From the NCBI GenBank assembly GCA_963790045.1, contig CAWBMS010000007.1, positions 372,001-436,000 on the forward strand: DNA of 64,000 nt, written 5' to 3'. Origin of the DNA: DATKMP01 sp963790045 (GTDB taxonomy: Bacteria; Bacteroidota; Ignavibacteria; UBA10030). The position numbers were made by a program, and so were the translations under genes. Under the pieces are notes generated by a model. It had not been told where the DNA came from and made no database searches. It was given only the letters and a program-made list of their open reading frames with translations. This document shows positions 18,974-28,191 of the stretch, piece after piece. Numbering within the stretch: position 1 is the first letter of the stretch; the number at the start of each line of letters is the position of its first letter.

Positions 18974-20167
18974 TTACGAGTGACGAAGGAGCAAATGAAT
19001 TTTTTCTGCCGGAAACTGTTGATCGAGCCGCACTAAAGCTGCATCAAGCTCTGCACCGTGCGCATCTTGTTCCTGCAATGCGATGAAGGTACGGAGGTCG
19101 CCGACTTCTACAACGGTTGCCATCTTTTCTATCGCATGCGTCTGCGGATTCATCACCTCTTCGAAATTGATGCCAATATGGACATGAAGCGGCGGTACAA
19201 GATCATTTGCTTTCAACAACGCATGGCGTATAATGAGATCGCACGCGAATTGGGTGTTGAAAGGAATTCGTTCGTACACCATGGTATCGGAATGTTGATA
19301 TTGGCTCGTTGCAATGGCATACAACGATGTCAGCAATCCTACATAATTTATTTTTCGGATGAAGAAGTTTTCGGGATCATTTTGCCATCCGCCGGATTCC
19401 ACCAGCACAGTGCTTGTCCCCCATCGCTGCACATTGTCGCCGAAGGCGCGCGGCTCGAATGTATCGTCCCATTTTGCAATGTGCCCGGGAATAAATTGTT
19501 CGATCGCCTGTGCGAATGTTGCGGCAAGATGTTTTGCGCGTGTGCGCACAAGATTATCGGAACGGGATTCATCGAATGCCGGCGTGAGCAGCGCAAGAGC
19601 GGCAAGTCGCTTGGTCGTGCCGACCGTGTACCGTGAACCCTGATCGTGTAAATTGAACCCGAACTCCGGTTGATGTTGATCGCGAACTTCTTTCAAGATA
19701 TGTGCTTCGGGAGTTTCTAACGCAAGCGCATCACGGTTCATATCGATGCCCTGTGCGGTACGCCGTGTAAATCGTTCTGCCCCATCGGGGTTGACCATCG
19801 GAAACATGAGCAGCATCAGCGCTTCGTTGATTGCTGTTGTTACAGGATGCCGGGGATTGTTGAGAAAGAAATTGAACACATCGATCAACGCCATCGTCGC
19901 CGTGGATTCATCGCCATGCATTTGCGACCAGAGAAATACTTTTATCTTACCGCCGCCGATGGTGTACAAAGAAAGCGGACGATGCTCGCCGGAAAATCCG
20001 AGTTCTGTCTTTTGATACAAGCCGCTCGCATCGAACGGCTGCAGCCACTGCAACATGTCCGACTGTGTGAACCGCCGCGAAGCGATGGCGAAAAGTTTAA
20101 ACGATTCGTATGTTTCGAATAATTCTAAGGCTATTGTTTGCAACGGTACTGCCGTATGATTTGCCAT
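18974..20167 (-). CDS. M14-family zinc carboxypeptidase-like protein
   Basis: 397 residues, no signal peptide, so cytosolic. Zinc and catalytic motifs of M14 peptidases are present in order: QMHGDES (His-xx-Glu), MVNPDGAERFTRRTAQGIDMNRD, FNLHDQGSRY (third zinc His) and VLVESGG (catalytic Glu). The C-terminal part (after about 300) is not recognisable and ends in a possible regulatory domain. Substrate unknown; such proteins can be peptidases or amidases on cell-wall peptides. It stands alone between the ECF sigma gene and a gene-poor stretch. Confidence 0.88.
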   Translation of the reverse strand: MANHTAVPLQTIALELFETYESFKLFAIASRRFTQSDMLQWLQPFDASGLYQKTELGFSGEHRPLSLYTIGGGKIKVFLWSQMHGDESTATMALIDVFNFFLNNPRHPVTTAINEALMLLMFPMVNPDGAERFTRRTAQGIDMNRDALALETPEAHILKEVRDQHQPEFGFNLHDQGSRYTVGTTKRLAALALLTPAFDESRSDNLVRTRAKHLAATFAQAIEQFIPGHIAKWDDTFEPRAFGDNVQRWGTSTVLVESGGWQNDPENFFIRKINYVGLLTSLYAIATSQYQHSDTMVYERIPFNTQFACDLIIRHALLKANDLVPPLHVHIGINFEEVMNPQTHAIEKMATVVEVGDLRTFIALQEQDAHGAELDAALVRLDQQFPAEKIHLLLRHS

Positions 20168-20280
20168 TTCTTTTCATCCTTGAATACAACAATTCTGTCT
20201 TTCTTCAAGATAAGAGATTCTTGGAAGCAAATCTACGGCTGGTTTAAAGCTATCTCAAAAAAATATTTACCTCCATGGGG

Positions 20281-20313
20281 AAGTTTCCGACACCTCCAAG
20301 GTGTCGGAAACTT
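20281..20313. repeat. Perfect 15-bp hairpin (REP-like)
   Basis: AAGTTTCCGACACCT (20281-20295), loop CCA, AGGTGTCGGAAACTT (20299-20313). The stem is perfect and not followed by a T tract, so a terminator is unlikely; it looks like a repetitive extragenic palindrome. It starts the gene-poor stretch 20168-22077. Confidence 0.7.
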
Positions 20314-20419
20314 GCTGCGTTAAGAACCATCAACAGAACCAATCAATCGCTACGGCTCTTCTGCGCATCGCTGCATATCGCCGCCTCACACATGCGGTTG
20401 TGATGGAAAACAATGAACA

Positions 20420-20700
20420 TGCAAATCCCATCGTTGAGGTTTCGATAGAGAGCGTTTGGCACAACGATCCCATGGAATGAGGTTGGGAAACAGAACAATG
20501 GACTGGCAATATCCATCCTTGAGGTTCGTATGGTAAACGTTTAACACAGCGACTCCATGAGATGGAGTCCGGCAGTGGAACGATGAACTAACGAAGGAGA
20601 GCGATGAACTTGCAGGCCCCGGCAGATGGGGTAAGGAACTGAAACATTGGGGTTCCGAAGTCCAACGTTGAACACCGGAACCCGATGAGATGGGGTCGCC
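20420..20700. repeat. Degenerate repeat array with conserved hairpins
   Basis: Two units of about 85 bases (20420-20504 and 20505-20589) align without gaps, and a further half-unit and unit follow to about 20700. Each carries a short hairpin around GATGAGATGG-like sequence: near 20466-20487 (CCCAT/ATGAGG, imperfect), GACTCCAT-GAG-ATGGAGTC at 20551-20569, CCCC/GGGG at 20617-20631 and ACCC/GGGT at about 20680-20696. No open frame follows the repeats. REP-like or structured-RNA origin is possible. Confidence 0.55.
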
Positions 20701-21001
20701 AACCCCAGTCTCGCGCTATTTTGGCAGGTTTTGTCGTTGTTTTGGCTGCTGCCGCTTTTTTACATGAAAACCGCCGTGATAGGTCATCCACATACGGGTC
20801 GATTCCCGGAGTGGAAACGACGTTCGCGGTGGCATTGCACAATCTCGATTTCGGGTTTTAAACAAAAACGTCAGATTGCTTCTTCGCTTTATTTTTTAGA
20901 CAACATTCTGTTTATATGCTCAACGACTCATCTACTCAAAGCCCCATAGACTCATTTCAACAGCCGGATGCCTAAAAATGTTTTCACGCAAAAGCGTGAA
21001 G

Positions 21002-21190
21002 CTATTTCAACATCAACATCTTCTTCACCTGCACAATTTGTTTGCTGCCATCGGAAGGCTTGCCCGCCGTCTGTGTGGCGGGATTGACAATCATTCTTGC
21101 AAAATATACGCCGCTCGAAAACTTGTCGGCAACGAATGTGAAGAATGCAAATATTTTCGCTGCCCTTCTTCGTACACTATTTATTTCCAT
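21002..21190 (-). pseudogene. Orphan T9SS type A sorting-domain tail
   Basis: The 3' end of a gene whose body is gone: KFSSGVYFARMIVNPATQ to QIVQVKKMLMLK and a stop at 21002-21004. The SSGVYFARM strand and the terminal basic KKMLMLK are the hallmark of C-terminal Por secretion signals. Upstream of it no matching beta-sandwich or catalytic domain can be found before non-coding sequence, so this is a remnant of a deleted exported protein. Confidence 0.72.
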
Positions 21191-21281
21191 CGCTTGCTCC
21201 CAACATTTTATTTACAATGGTATAAATCTGTTTTTATTTTTCTGCTTGCTCGTAATTTAGAAATTCAAACAATTATGCGCA

Positions 21282-21299
21282 ACTACCCGTACGGGTAGT
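21282..21299. promoter_or_regulatory. 18-bp perfect palindrome
   Basis: ACTACCCGTACGGGTAGT is fully self-complementary, like a dimeric regulator site. It lies in non-coding DNA far (about 780 bases) from the next start codon, so a role is uncertain. Confidence 0.4.
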
Positions 21300-21651
21300 A
21301 TTTCATTTTTTTCTGTATCAAGAAGAATGCGTACCGACCGTTCAACAGCATAGTAGCACAAATGCCGGTATCGAAAAAAATAACCCAACGTCGTCTCATA
21401 AATTCCCTCAAAATTTATATCCACACTGTTACGCGTGGAGTGACACATTTTTTCTTTAAGAACCTATCTACTATGCCGTGTGCGTACTATCCATCATTTC
21501 CCGCACAACGGATAGCATTATATAACTGAGGAAAAAGACAAAGTCAATTACTGTTTTGATATTTTTAAAACGGCCGTTCAATAAAATCTTTTATCACGTC
21601 GTTGCGATCCGGAGGCGTTATCGTATATCGTGCAGAGCACGATTCCCTTTA

Positions 21652-21703
21652 GAAGCGACAAAGCAATCTTCATGGTGTTTGAACATCCATGCTGAGATTG
21701 CTT
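21652..21703. repeat. Intergenic repeat copy (AGCAATCT family)
   Basis: GAAGCGACAAAGCAATCTT followed about 30 bases later by TGCTGAGATTGCTTA. The same arrangement occurs at 44056-44181 and 45433-45554. The rest of 21300-22077 shows no gene, only AT-rich sequence that should contain the promoter of the next operon. Confidence 0.5.
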
Positions 21704-22077
21704 ATTAAACCGTTGCACACTGCGTGTGCATTTGTTATAATCCTCCGGTTGCCGGGATCGCAAGGACTCTTTTCCAGATGTCTCATTCACTTAACGATGT
21801 AACGCTACGAACACCGCGTATCAGAAAAGTATGCTTGTCAAATATGAATATTGCACAAAAATTTTTCAAGACAATCGCTTGCTTTTGAAATAGTGTCTTG
21901 CTACAATAATAATGTTTTCTACATGGTTTATAAAAACGATACGGTAAAAATAGTTTGGAATAATATTTAGAATAAAAAAAATTTAAAAGATTTTTGAATA
22001 CGGTTAAGCCGACAGCAAATTACAAGGGCAGCACTTCTTCAGTCAATCTAATTTCATCTTTTGAAACAGGAGCAGAT

Positions 22078-22599
22078 ATGAGCGGAGCACAAACGTTGTC
22101 AAACGAATTGCAGGAAATCGATTCAGTCATCACCAAACACCAAGACCAGCACGGGGAGCTGCTGGGCATCCTTGAGGAGACACAACTCCTCAATGAACAT
22201 AAGTTTTTATCCGAGGACGCCTTAAACCACGTCGCTCTCAGAACAGGCGTTCCCCTTTCCAGAATCTATAACGTCGTTACCTTTTATTCCTTCTTCAATC
22301 TCAAGCCGCAGGGCGAACACACGATGACCGTGTGCCGCGGAACCGCGTGCCATACGAAAGGTTCCAAAGCGCTGTTAGACGATCTCGGCTTGATGCTGGG
22401 ATGCAGCAAAGAATTGGAAGAAGGCGAACCATTCTTCACCACACCGGATAATAAATTTACCATCTCCACGGTTGCATGTTTCGGGCAGTGCGCGCTGGCG
22501 CCGGTGGTTTCCATCGACGGCATTATTTACAGCAACATGACGAGCGCCAAGCTGCAAAAATTGGTGGGACGTATTTCGAAAGGGAGGAAACAATCATGA
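22078..22599 (+). CDS. NuoE-like [2Fe-2S] subunit of bifurcating hydrogenase/transhydrogenase
   Basis: 173 residues from ATG 22078, chosen for AGGAG 5 bases upstream; the longer in-frame start lacks a ribosome site. NuoE/HndA/HydC family: four-cysteine [2Fe-2S] site in MTVCRGTACHTKG and STVACFGQCALAP, and the helical N-terminal part with RTGVPLSRIYNVVTFYSFF. It passes electrons to or from the NuoF-like subunit encoded next, with which it overlaps by 4 bases (ATGA). First gene of a three-gene operon. Confidence 0.9.
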   Translation: MSGAQTLSNELQEIDSVITKHQDQHGELLGILEETQLLNEHKFLSEDALNHVALRTGVPLSRIYNVVTFYSFFNLKPQGEHTMTVCRGTACHTKGSKALLDDLGLMLGCSKELEEGEPFFTTPDNKFTISTVACFGQCALAPVVSIDGIIYSNMTSAKLQKLVGRISKGRKQS

Positions 22600-25500
22600 A
22601 AATTCTTGATGCAGCTGCATTAGAAGCCACTCGCTTAGAGGGATTGAAAAAATTATTTCCCGCCGTTCCAAAAATTTCCGTCGGGATGGGAACATGCGGC
22701 ATCGGTAACGGCGCAAAAGAAGTGTACGAGAGTTTGCAGAAAGCGATCAAAGCAAAGCGCGCCAACATTCAGCTTTCCATTACCGGCTGCTTCGGCTTTT
22801 GCTCCGAAGAACCGTTAGTGAATTGCTATCTGCCGGGCATGCCGCTGTTGATTCTGCACAAAGTCACGCCGAAAGATGCGGAGAGCATTGTTGCTAATCT
22901 TGCCAAAGGTGTGATGCCGGTGAAGAAAGCGTTATGTAAGATTGAAAAATGGAATTGCTACACGGCGCATTTGGAATTCGGCGCGGGCTTGCCGGAGGTT
23001 CCGGTGTGGAATGAAATTCCATTTTTCAAAGGCCAGAAGAAAATTGTTTTACGCGAGGCGGGACTCATCAATCCTGAAGACATCGAAGAATACATTGCCA
23101 TCGGTGGATTCAGCGCGCTGTTGAAAGCGCTCAAGCACATGACACCGGAAGCAGTGTTGGAAGAAATTAAAACCTCAAAGTTGCGCGGGCGCGGCGGTGC
23201 GGGATTTCCGACTGCCACAAAATGGGAGATGATGAAAAAAGCTCAGGCAGATAAAAAATATATTATCTGCAATGCGGACGAAGGCGACCCCGGCGCGTAT
23301 ATGAACCGCAATGAAATTGAAAGCGATCCGTTTGCGCTGATCGAAGGAATGTTGATCGGCGCGTACGTGATGGGTGCAGCTGAAGGTGTGATGTACGTGC
23401 GCGCAGAATATCCGCTGGCGGTGGAGCGATTCATCAAAGCAATCAACATTGTGAAAGAGCGAGGATTGCTTGGAAAAAATATTTTCGGTTCGTCGTTCGA
23501 CTTCGAACTGACATACGTGGAAGGCGCCGGCGCATTCGTGTGCGGCGAAGAAACCGCGCTCATCGCATCGATTGAAGGCAAAGCAGGCAGGCCAATTCCG
23601 CGCCCGCCGTATCCTGCACAAAAAGGATTGTGGGGCAAGCCGACGAACATTAACAATGTGGAGACATGGTTTAATATTCCATTGATCGTTACGATTGGCG
23701 GAACCGAATTTGCAAAGTTCGGCACGCCGACGAGCACGGGCACAAAAGTATTCTCGCTTGTCGGAAAAATTAAAAACACCGGATTGGTAGAATTGCCGCT
23801 CGGCACACCGTTAGAAAATATTATTTATTCCATGGGTGAAGGCACAGGAAATAAAAAACGTATTCGCGCCGTGCAAACCGGTGGGCCTTCCGGCGGATGT
23901 ATTCCGGTGGAACATTTCAATACGCCGGTGGATTACGAATCACTGACCAAGCTCGGTACCATTATGGGTTCCGGCGGTATGGTCGTGATGGATCAGGATA
24001 ATTGTATGGTGGATGTTGCGCGGTACTTTGTCGAAGTAACGCATAACGAGTCATGCGGCAAGTGCACGCCGTGCCGCGAAGGACTATCGCAGTCACTTGC
24101 TATTCTCAACAAGATCACGCGCGGCGATGATGCTACGATGGAAGATTTGGACACGTTAGAACGGCTGGCGTACGTTATTCGTGATTCTTCGTTGTGTGCG
24201 TTGGGGCAAACAAGTTCCAATCCTGTACTGACTACTCTGCGATATTTTCGCGATGAATATGAGCGGCATATTCTGCAGCGGCGCTGCAAAGCGGGTGTGT
24301 GCGAAAATCTGTTCGTTGCGTTGTGCGAAAACAGTTGCCCGCTGCATATGAACATTCCCGGTTATCTCCAGCTGTTGAAAGAAGGACGAATTGAAGAAGC
24401 GTTCGAATTGACACTGCGTGATAATCCGCTGCCCGGCACTGTGGGAAGAATTTGTTACTTCCACTGCCAGATGCGCTGCCGCAGAGATATGATCGACGAG
24501 CCGGTGTCGCAGGGCGAAATTCACCGCTATCTTGCCGACACGATGTACAAGATGGGAAAAGAGAAAGAAATTTATCAACGCTTCATCAAAGAAAAACTTT
24601 CCCCGACTGGAAAGAAGATTGCCATCGTCGGTGCCGGCCCTGCCGGATTGACCGCAGCATTTTATCTCGTACGTCTCGGACATCAGGTAACGGTGTACGA
24701 CAATCATGCAAAAGCGGGCGGTATTTTGCATTACGGTATTCCTGCGTATCGATTGCCAAAAGATGTCTTGATGAAAGAACTCGGCCTGTTTAAAAAACTC
24801 GGCGTCAAGTTCGTCTTCAACACGCGCATCGGCAAAACGATTTCGTTCAAAACCTTGCAGCAGCAAAACGACGCCATCTTCCTCGCCATCGGTGCGCAGA
24901 AAGATATTGATCTGGAACTTCCCGGTAAAGAACTCAACGGCGTGCTGGAAGGATATCAATTCCTTGAAGACTTTGCGATGGGCAAAAAACTTCCCGTCGG
25001 GAAAAAAGTCGTTGTGGTCGGAGCAGGTAATGTTGCCATCGATGCGGCGCGTTCATGCTTGCGTTTCGGCGCCGATGTCACCATCGTGTATCGCCGCGAC
25101 AGAGACGAGATGCCGGCAAATCAACATGAGATCAACGATGCGTTCGATGAAAACATCAAATTCATGTTTATGTCTGCGCCGAATCGAATTGTCGGCGATG
25201 CCAAAGGAAAAGTTGCTGGATTGGAAATTCATAAAATGAAGTTAGACGGCTTCGATAGTTCCGGAAGAAAGAAACCGGTCGATACCGGCGAAGCGGCATT
25301 GGTGGAATGCAATACCATTATTCTTGCTATCGGCGAACGTGTGGAATTTGAACCGGCGAAAGAAATCGGATTAGAACTACGGAAGAACGGCGTCATCAAA
25401 GTTACGCAGCCGACTTATCGCACGAACATGCCAAAGGTGTATGCCGGCGGCGATGCTGTTACCGGCCCTGCGACAGTTTCCGAAGCGATGGGCATTGCGC

Positions 25501-25754
25501 GTAGCGCGGCAGAGGCAATCGACTTCGATTTGATGAAAGAGAAACGATTCCATTTCTTATTCCGCGAATTCAAATACAAAAATGAAGTAACACCGGAACC
25601 AAGCGCCATCAAACAAATCGAACCGAAAAAACTTCCTGTACGTGAACGTATCCGCACGTTTCAGGAGGTCCTTGCCGGCTACAGCGGCGAGGAAGCATTG
25701 CAGGAAGCAGACCGCTGCCTGCGGTGCGATGTGAAATGTCAGGATCATAACTAA
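22596..25754 (+). CDS. NuoF-like NADH-binding subunit fused to GltD/NfnB-like NAD(P)H oxidoreductase
   Basis: 1052 residues from ATG 22596 (GGAGG upstream). N-terminal thioredoxin-like [2Fe-2S] domain (TCGIGNG, GCFGFC; about 1-100). NuoF core with FMN/NADH motifs GRGGAGFP (about 197) and CNADEGDPGAY (about 225) and a [4Fe-4S] site ESCGKCTPC (about 485). From about 560 a GltD-like module replaces the usual C-terminal ferredoxin domain: Cys-rich CENSCPLH and CYFHCQMRCRR, FAD site GAGPAGLTAA (about 682) and second dinucleotide site GAGNVAIDAA (about 808). Such a fusion is known from the Sporomusa-type transhydrogenase StnB; it may bind NADP(H) as well as NAD(H). Confidence 0.92.
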   Translation: MKILDAAALEATRLEGLKKLFPAVPKISVGMGTCGIGNGAKEVYESLQKAIKAKRANIQLSITGCFGFCSEEPLVNCYLPGMPLLILHKVTPKDAESIVANLAKGVMPVKKALCKIEKWNCYTAHLEFGAGLPEVPVWNEIPFFKGQKKIVLREAGLINPEDIEEYIAIGGFSALLKALKHMTPEAVLEEIKTSKLRGRGGAGFPTATKWEMMKKAQADKKYIICNADEGDPGAYMNRNEIESDPFALIEGMLIGAYVMGAAEGVMYVRAEYPLAVERFIKAINIVKERGLLGKNIFGSSFDFELTYVEGAGAFVCGEETALIASIEGKAGRPIPRPPYPAQKGLWGKPTNINNVETWFNIPLIVTIGGTEFAKFGTPTSTGTKVFSLVGKIKNTGLVELPLGTPLENIIYSMGEGTGNKKRIRAVQTGGPSGGCIPVEHFNTPVDYESLTKLGTIMGSGGMVVMDQDNCMVDVARYFVEVTHNESCGKCTPCREGLSQSLAILNKITRGDDATMEDLDTLERLAYVIRDSSLCALGQTSSNPVLTTLRYFRDEYERHILQRRCKAGVCENLFVALCENSCPLHMNIPGYLQLLKEGRIEEAFELTLRDNPLPGTVGRICYFHCQMRCRRDMIDEPVSQGEIHRYLADTMYKMGKEKEIYQRFIKEKLSPTGKKIAIVGAGPAGLTAAFYLVRLGHQVTVYDNHAKAGGILHYGIPAYRLPKDVLMKELGLFKKLGVKFVFNTRIGKTISFKTLQQQNDAIFLAIGAQKDIDLELPGKELNGVLEGYQFLEDFAMGKKLPVGKKVVVVGAGNVAIDAARSCLRFGADVTIVYRRDRDEMPANQHEINDAFDENIKFMFMSAPNRIVGDAKGKVAGLEIHKMKLDGFDSSGRKKPVDTGEAALVECNTIILAIGERVEFEPAKEIGLELRKNGVIKVTQPTYRTNMPKVYAGGDAVTGPATVSEAMGIARSAAEAIDFDLMKEKRFHFLFREFKYKNEVTPEPSAIKQIEPKKLPVRERIRTFQEVLAGYSGEEALQEADRCLRCDVKCQDHN

Positions 25755-25775
25755 CACGGCGAAGGAGAATATTGT

Positions 25776-27599
25776 ATGGATAAGAAAATGATTACTATCA
25801 AAATCAATGAACATGATTATCAAGTTCCCGACAGCATAACGATTCTCGACGCATGCAAACATGCAGGCATTGAAATTCCGACGCTGTGTTTTTTGGAAGA
25901 TGTTTCGCGCAATGCATCATGCGCAGTATGTGTGGTAGAAGTGAAAGGCGCTCGCTCGTTAGTTCGTTCTTGTTCGACATGCGTGCGCGAAGGAATTGAA
26001 ATCACGACAACATCTTCCCGCATTCGCGAAGCGCGAAAGACCAGCGTGGAATTGCTGCTTGCCAATCATCCGAAAGATTGCCTCTCATGCTTGCGCAATC
26101 AGAACTGCGAGCTGCAATCTATTGCCGCTGATCTCGGCGTAAAGGAAGCACGATTCGTTCGAACGAAAAAAGAAGAACCCTGCGATCTTACTTCGCCTTC
26201 CATCATGCGTGATCCGAATAAATGTATCTTGTGCGGCAGATGCGTAGCAGTATGCGCAAACGTACAAACGGTGTATGCGATCGACATTGCAAAGCGCGGA
26301 ATAAAGAGCAAAGTGTCCACATACATGGAAAAAGGCCTCGGCAATGTTGCATGCACCAATTGCGGGCAATGTGCGCTCGTGTGCCCGACCGGCGCTATTG
26401 TCGAACGTGATGATACGGATAAAGTGTTTGAAGAAATTTTGAATCCCGATAAAGTCGTTATCGTACAAACGGCGCCTGCCATTCGTATCGGTATCGGCGA
26501 AGCGATGGGCATGAACCCGGGCTCGCTTGTCACCGGACAAATGGTTGCAGGACTGCGGCGGCTCGGTTTCGATAAAGTATTTGATACACAATTCACTGCC
26601 GACCTGACCATTATGGAAGAAGGGCATGAACTTCTTCGCCGCATCAAACACAACGGCACTTTGCCAATGATCACATCGTGTTCGCCGGGCTGGATCAAGT
26701 TTGCAGAACATTTCTTCCCGAAATCACTCGACCATTTATCCACCTGCAAATCGCCGCAGCAGATGTTTGGCTCGGTAGCAAAAACTTTTTATGCAGCAAA
26801 GACCGGCATTGATCCTCGCAAGATGATCGTTGTTTCGATCATGCCATGCACGGCAAAAAAATATGAAGCAAAGCGTCCGGAAATGATGAGCGCATTCGAA
26901 TACTGGAAAGACAAACGCGGCTGGTCACAAGACGATGCATTTTATGATGTCGATTACGTGCTGACCACGCGCGAACTGGCACGGATGTTTAAAGAATCCG
27001 GTGTGCGGTTTGCTTCGCTGCCACCGGAAAATTTCGACAGCCCGCTTGGCGAATCCACGGGTGCAGCGGTGATCTTCGGAGCAACCGGCGGCGTGATGGA
27101 AGCTGCACTGCGAACAGTCTATGAAGTTGTAACTGGTTCGCCGCTTGCCGATATTAACTTTACTCCGGCACGCGGTATGGAAGGCATCAAAGAAGCAGAA
27201 GTAGATATGGATGGACTTAAAATCAAAGTCGCAGTGGCACACACATTGAAAAATGCGCGTGTGCTGCTGGAACAAATTGAGCAAGGAAAATCGCCGTACG
27301 CCTTCATCGAAATTATGACATGCCCCGGCGGATGCCTCGGCGGCGGTGGGCAGCCGATACCGACAACATGGGACATTCGTATGAAGCGTGCGGATTCCAT
27401 ATATAAAGAGGATGCCGGCAAACCGATTCGCAAATCGCATGAGAATCCGGAAATAGCCGCATTATATAAAGAATTCTTGAAAGAACCGCTCGGGCACCTC
27501 TCGCACATGCTTCTGCATACAACCTACCAGCAGCGCGGATTGTTCGTGTGGAAAAAGAACGGTGTAAAAAACGAAAAGTTAGAACTCGTGCAGAAATAA
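25776..27599 (+). CDS. [FeFe]-hydrogenase-like catalytic subunit (HydA-like), altered L1 motif
   Basis: 607 residues; AAGGAG precedes ATG 25776. N-terminal [2Fe-2S] domain (Cys 38-69), His-ligated [4Fe-4S] HPKDCLSCLRNQNC (98-111), two [4Fe-4S] sites CILCGRCVAVC and CTNCGQCALVC, then the H-cluster domain. L2 MPCTAKK (356-362) and L3 EIMTCPGGCLGGGGQP (512-527) are intact. L1 reads TSCSPGW (300-306) instead of TSCCPxW: Ser303 replaces the second Cys. It may be an H2-active bifurcating HydA variant or a transhydrogenase subunit (StnA-like). No hydEFG maturation genes lie in the window. Confidence 0.92.
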   Translation: MDKKMITIKINEHDYQVPDSITILDACKHAGIEIPTLCFLEDVSRNASCAVCVVEVKGARSLVRSCSTCVREGIEITTTSSRIREARKTSVELLLANHPKDCLSCLRNQNCELQSIAADLGVKEARFVRTKKEEPCDLTSPSIMRDPNKCILCGRCVAVCANVQTVYAIDIAKRGIKSKVSTYMEKGLGNVACTNCGQCALVCPTGAIVERDDTDKVFEEILNPDKVVIVQTAPAIRIGIGEAMGMNPGSLVTGQMVAGLRRLGFDKVFDTQFTADLTIMEEGHELLRRIKHNGTLPMITSCSPGWIKFAEHFFPKSLDHLSTCKSPQQMFGSVAKTFYAAKTGIDPRKMIVVSIMPCTAKKYEAKRPEMMSAFEYWKDKRGWSQDDAFYDVDYVLTTRELARMFKESGVRFASLPPENFDSPLGESTGAAVIFGATGGVMEAALRTVYEVVTGSPLADINFTPARGMEGIKEAEVDMDGLKIKVAVAHTLKNARVLLEQIEQGKSPYAFIEIMTCPGGCLGGGGQPIPTTWDIRMKRADSIYKEDAGKPIRKSHENPEIAALYKEFLKEPLGHLSHMLLHTTYQQRGLFVWKKNGVKNEKLELVQK

Positions 27600-27610
27600 C
27601 ATTTCCTTAT

Positions 27611-27634
27611 AGGGGCGAATGAGTTTTCGCCCTT
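27611..27634 (+). terminator. Probable terminator after the hydrogenase-like operon
   Basis: AGGGGCGAA (27611-27619) pairs with TTCGCCCTT (27626-27634), one G-T pair, 6-nt loop; the tail TATCTGTTT is only moderately T-rich. Confidence 0.55.
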
Positions 27635-27795
27635 ATCTGTTTAACGATATTCATATTTTTGGGGGAGTATCTAATATACCGAAACACAGATAAGATAAGT
27701 TTCGTGTGCGAAATGCCCTTGCAGGATTAATATATAAATGTTATCTTGCGCTCCATAAAGTGAGGGGGTGTCCCCTTACATTTTTGGAGGCCTGT

Positions 27796-28188
27796 ATGGC
27801 ACGGACATTTAAGTTGTTTTTATTGGAAGAAAAATTTGCTATCAGCAAACTGCCGCAGTTTGCTGAAATCCCATCGGTGCTGTCGCAAGGCGAGTTGTGT
27901 TTTATCTCGCGCACCGATGAAGAACTGTGTATCATCAGTCCGGAATTTATGGCGCCAAACAATGTTCAGCAAGTTGTGGGGTACCGGTGTTTCCGTATTG
28001 TCAAAGGCACGCCGCCTGAAGATATTGGCGTCATTGATACATTGGTACATCCCGCCGCACAAGCAGGAATCAGTATCTTTACGCTTTCCACATACACCAC
28101 CACGTATGTTTTCTTTTTAGAAGAAGATTTAGAAAAGATCAGGCAGGCAATGCAGGGTGCCGGTCACGAATTTGTCACCGAAGGGTGA
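27796..28188 (+). CDS. ACT-domain protein
   Basis: 130 residues from ATG 27796, with GGAGG 6 bases upstream. The C-terminal half has the ACT pattern: AGISIFTLSTYTTTYVFFLEEDLEKIRQAMQ (beta-alpha-beta with small-residue turn), as in the CASTOR/ACT-7 group of amino-acid binding proteins. It likely senses an amino acid and ends 3 bases from hisIE, convergently. Target unknown; a link to histidine synthesis is suggested only by position. Confidence 0.8.
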   Translation: MARTFKLFLLEEKFAISKLPQFAEIPSVLSQGELCFISRTDEELCIISPEFMAPNNVQQVVGYRCFRIVKGTPPEDIGVIDTLVHPAAQAGISIFTLSTYTTTYVFFLEEDLEKIRQAMQGAGHEFVTEG

Positions 28189-28191
28189 CAG

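Noticed and set aside
20420..20700. CRISPR array in the REP-like region
   Set aside because: Units diverge along their whole length, spacing is irregular, and no cas gene is in the window.
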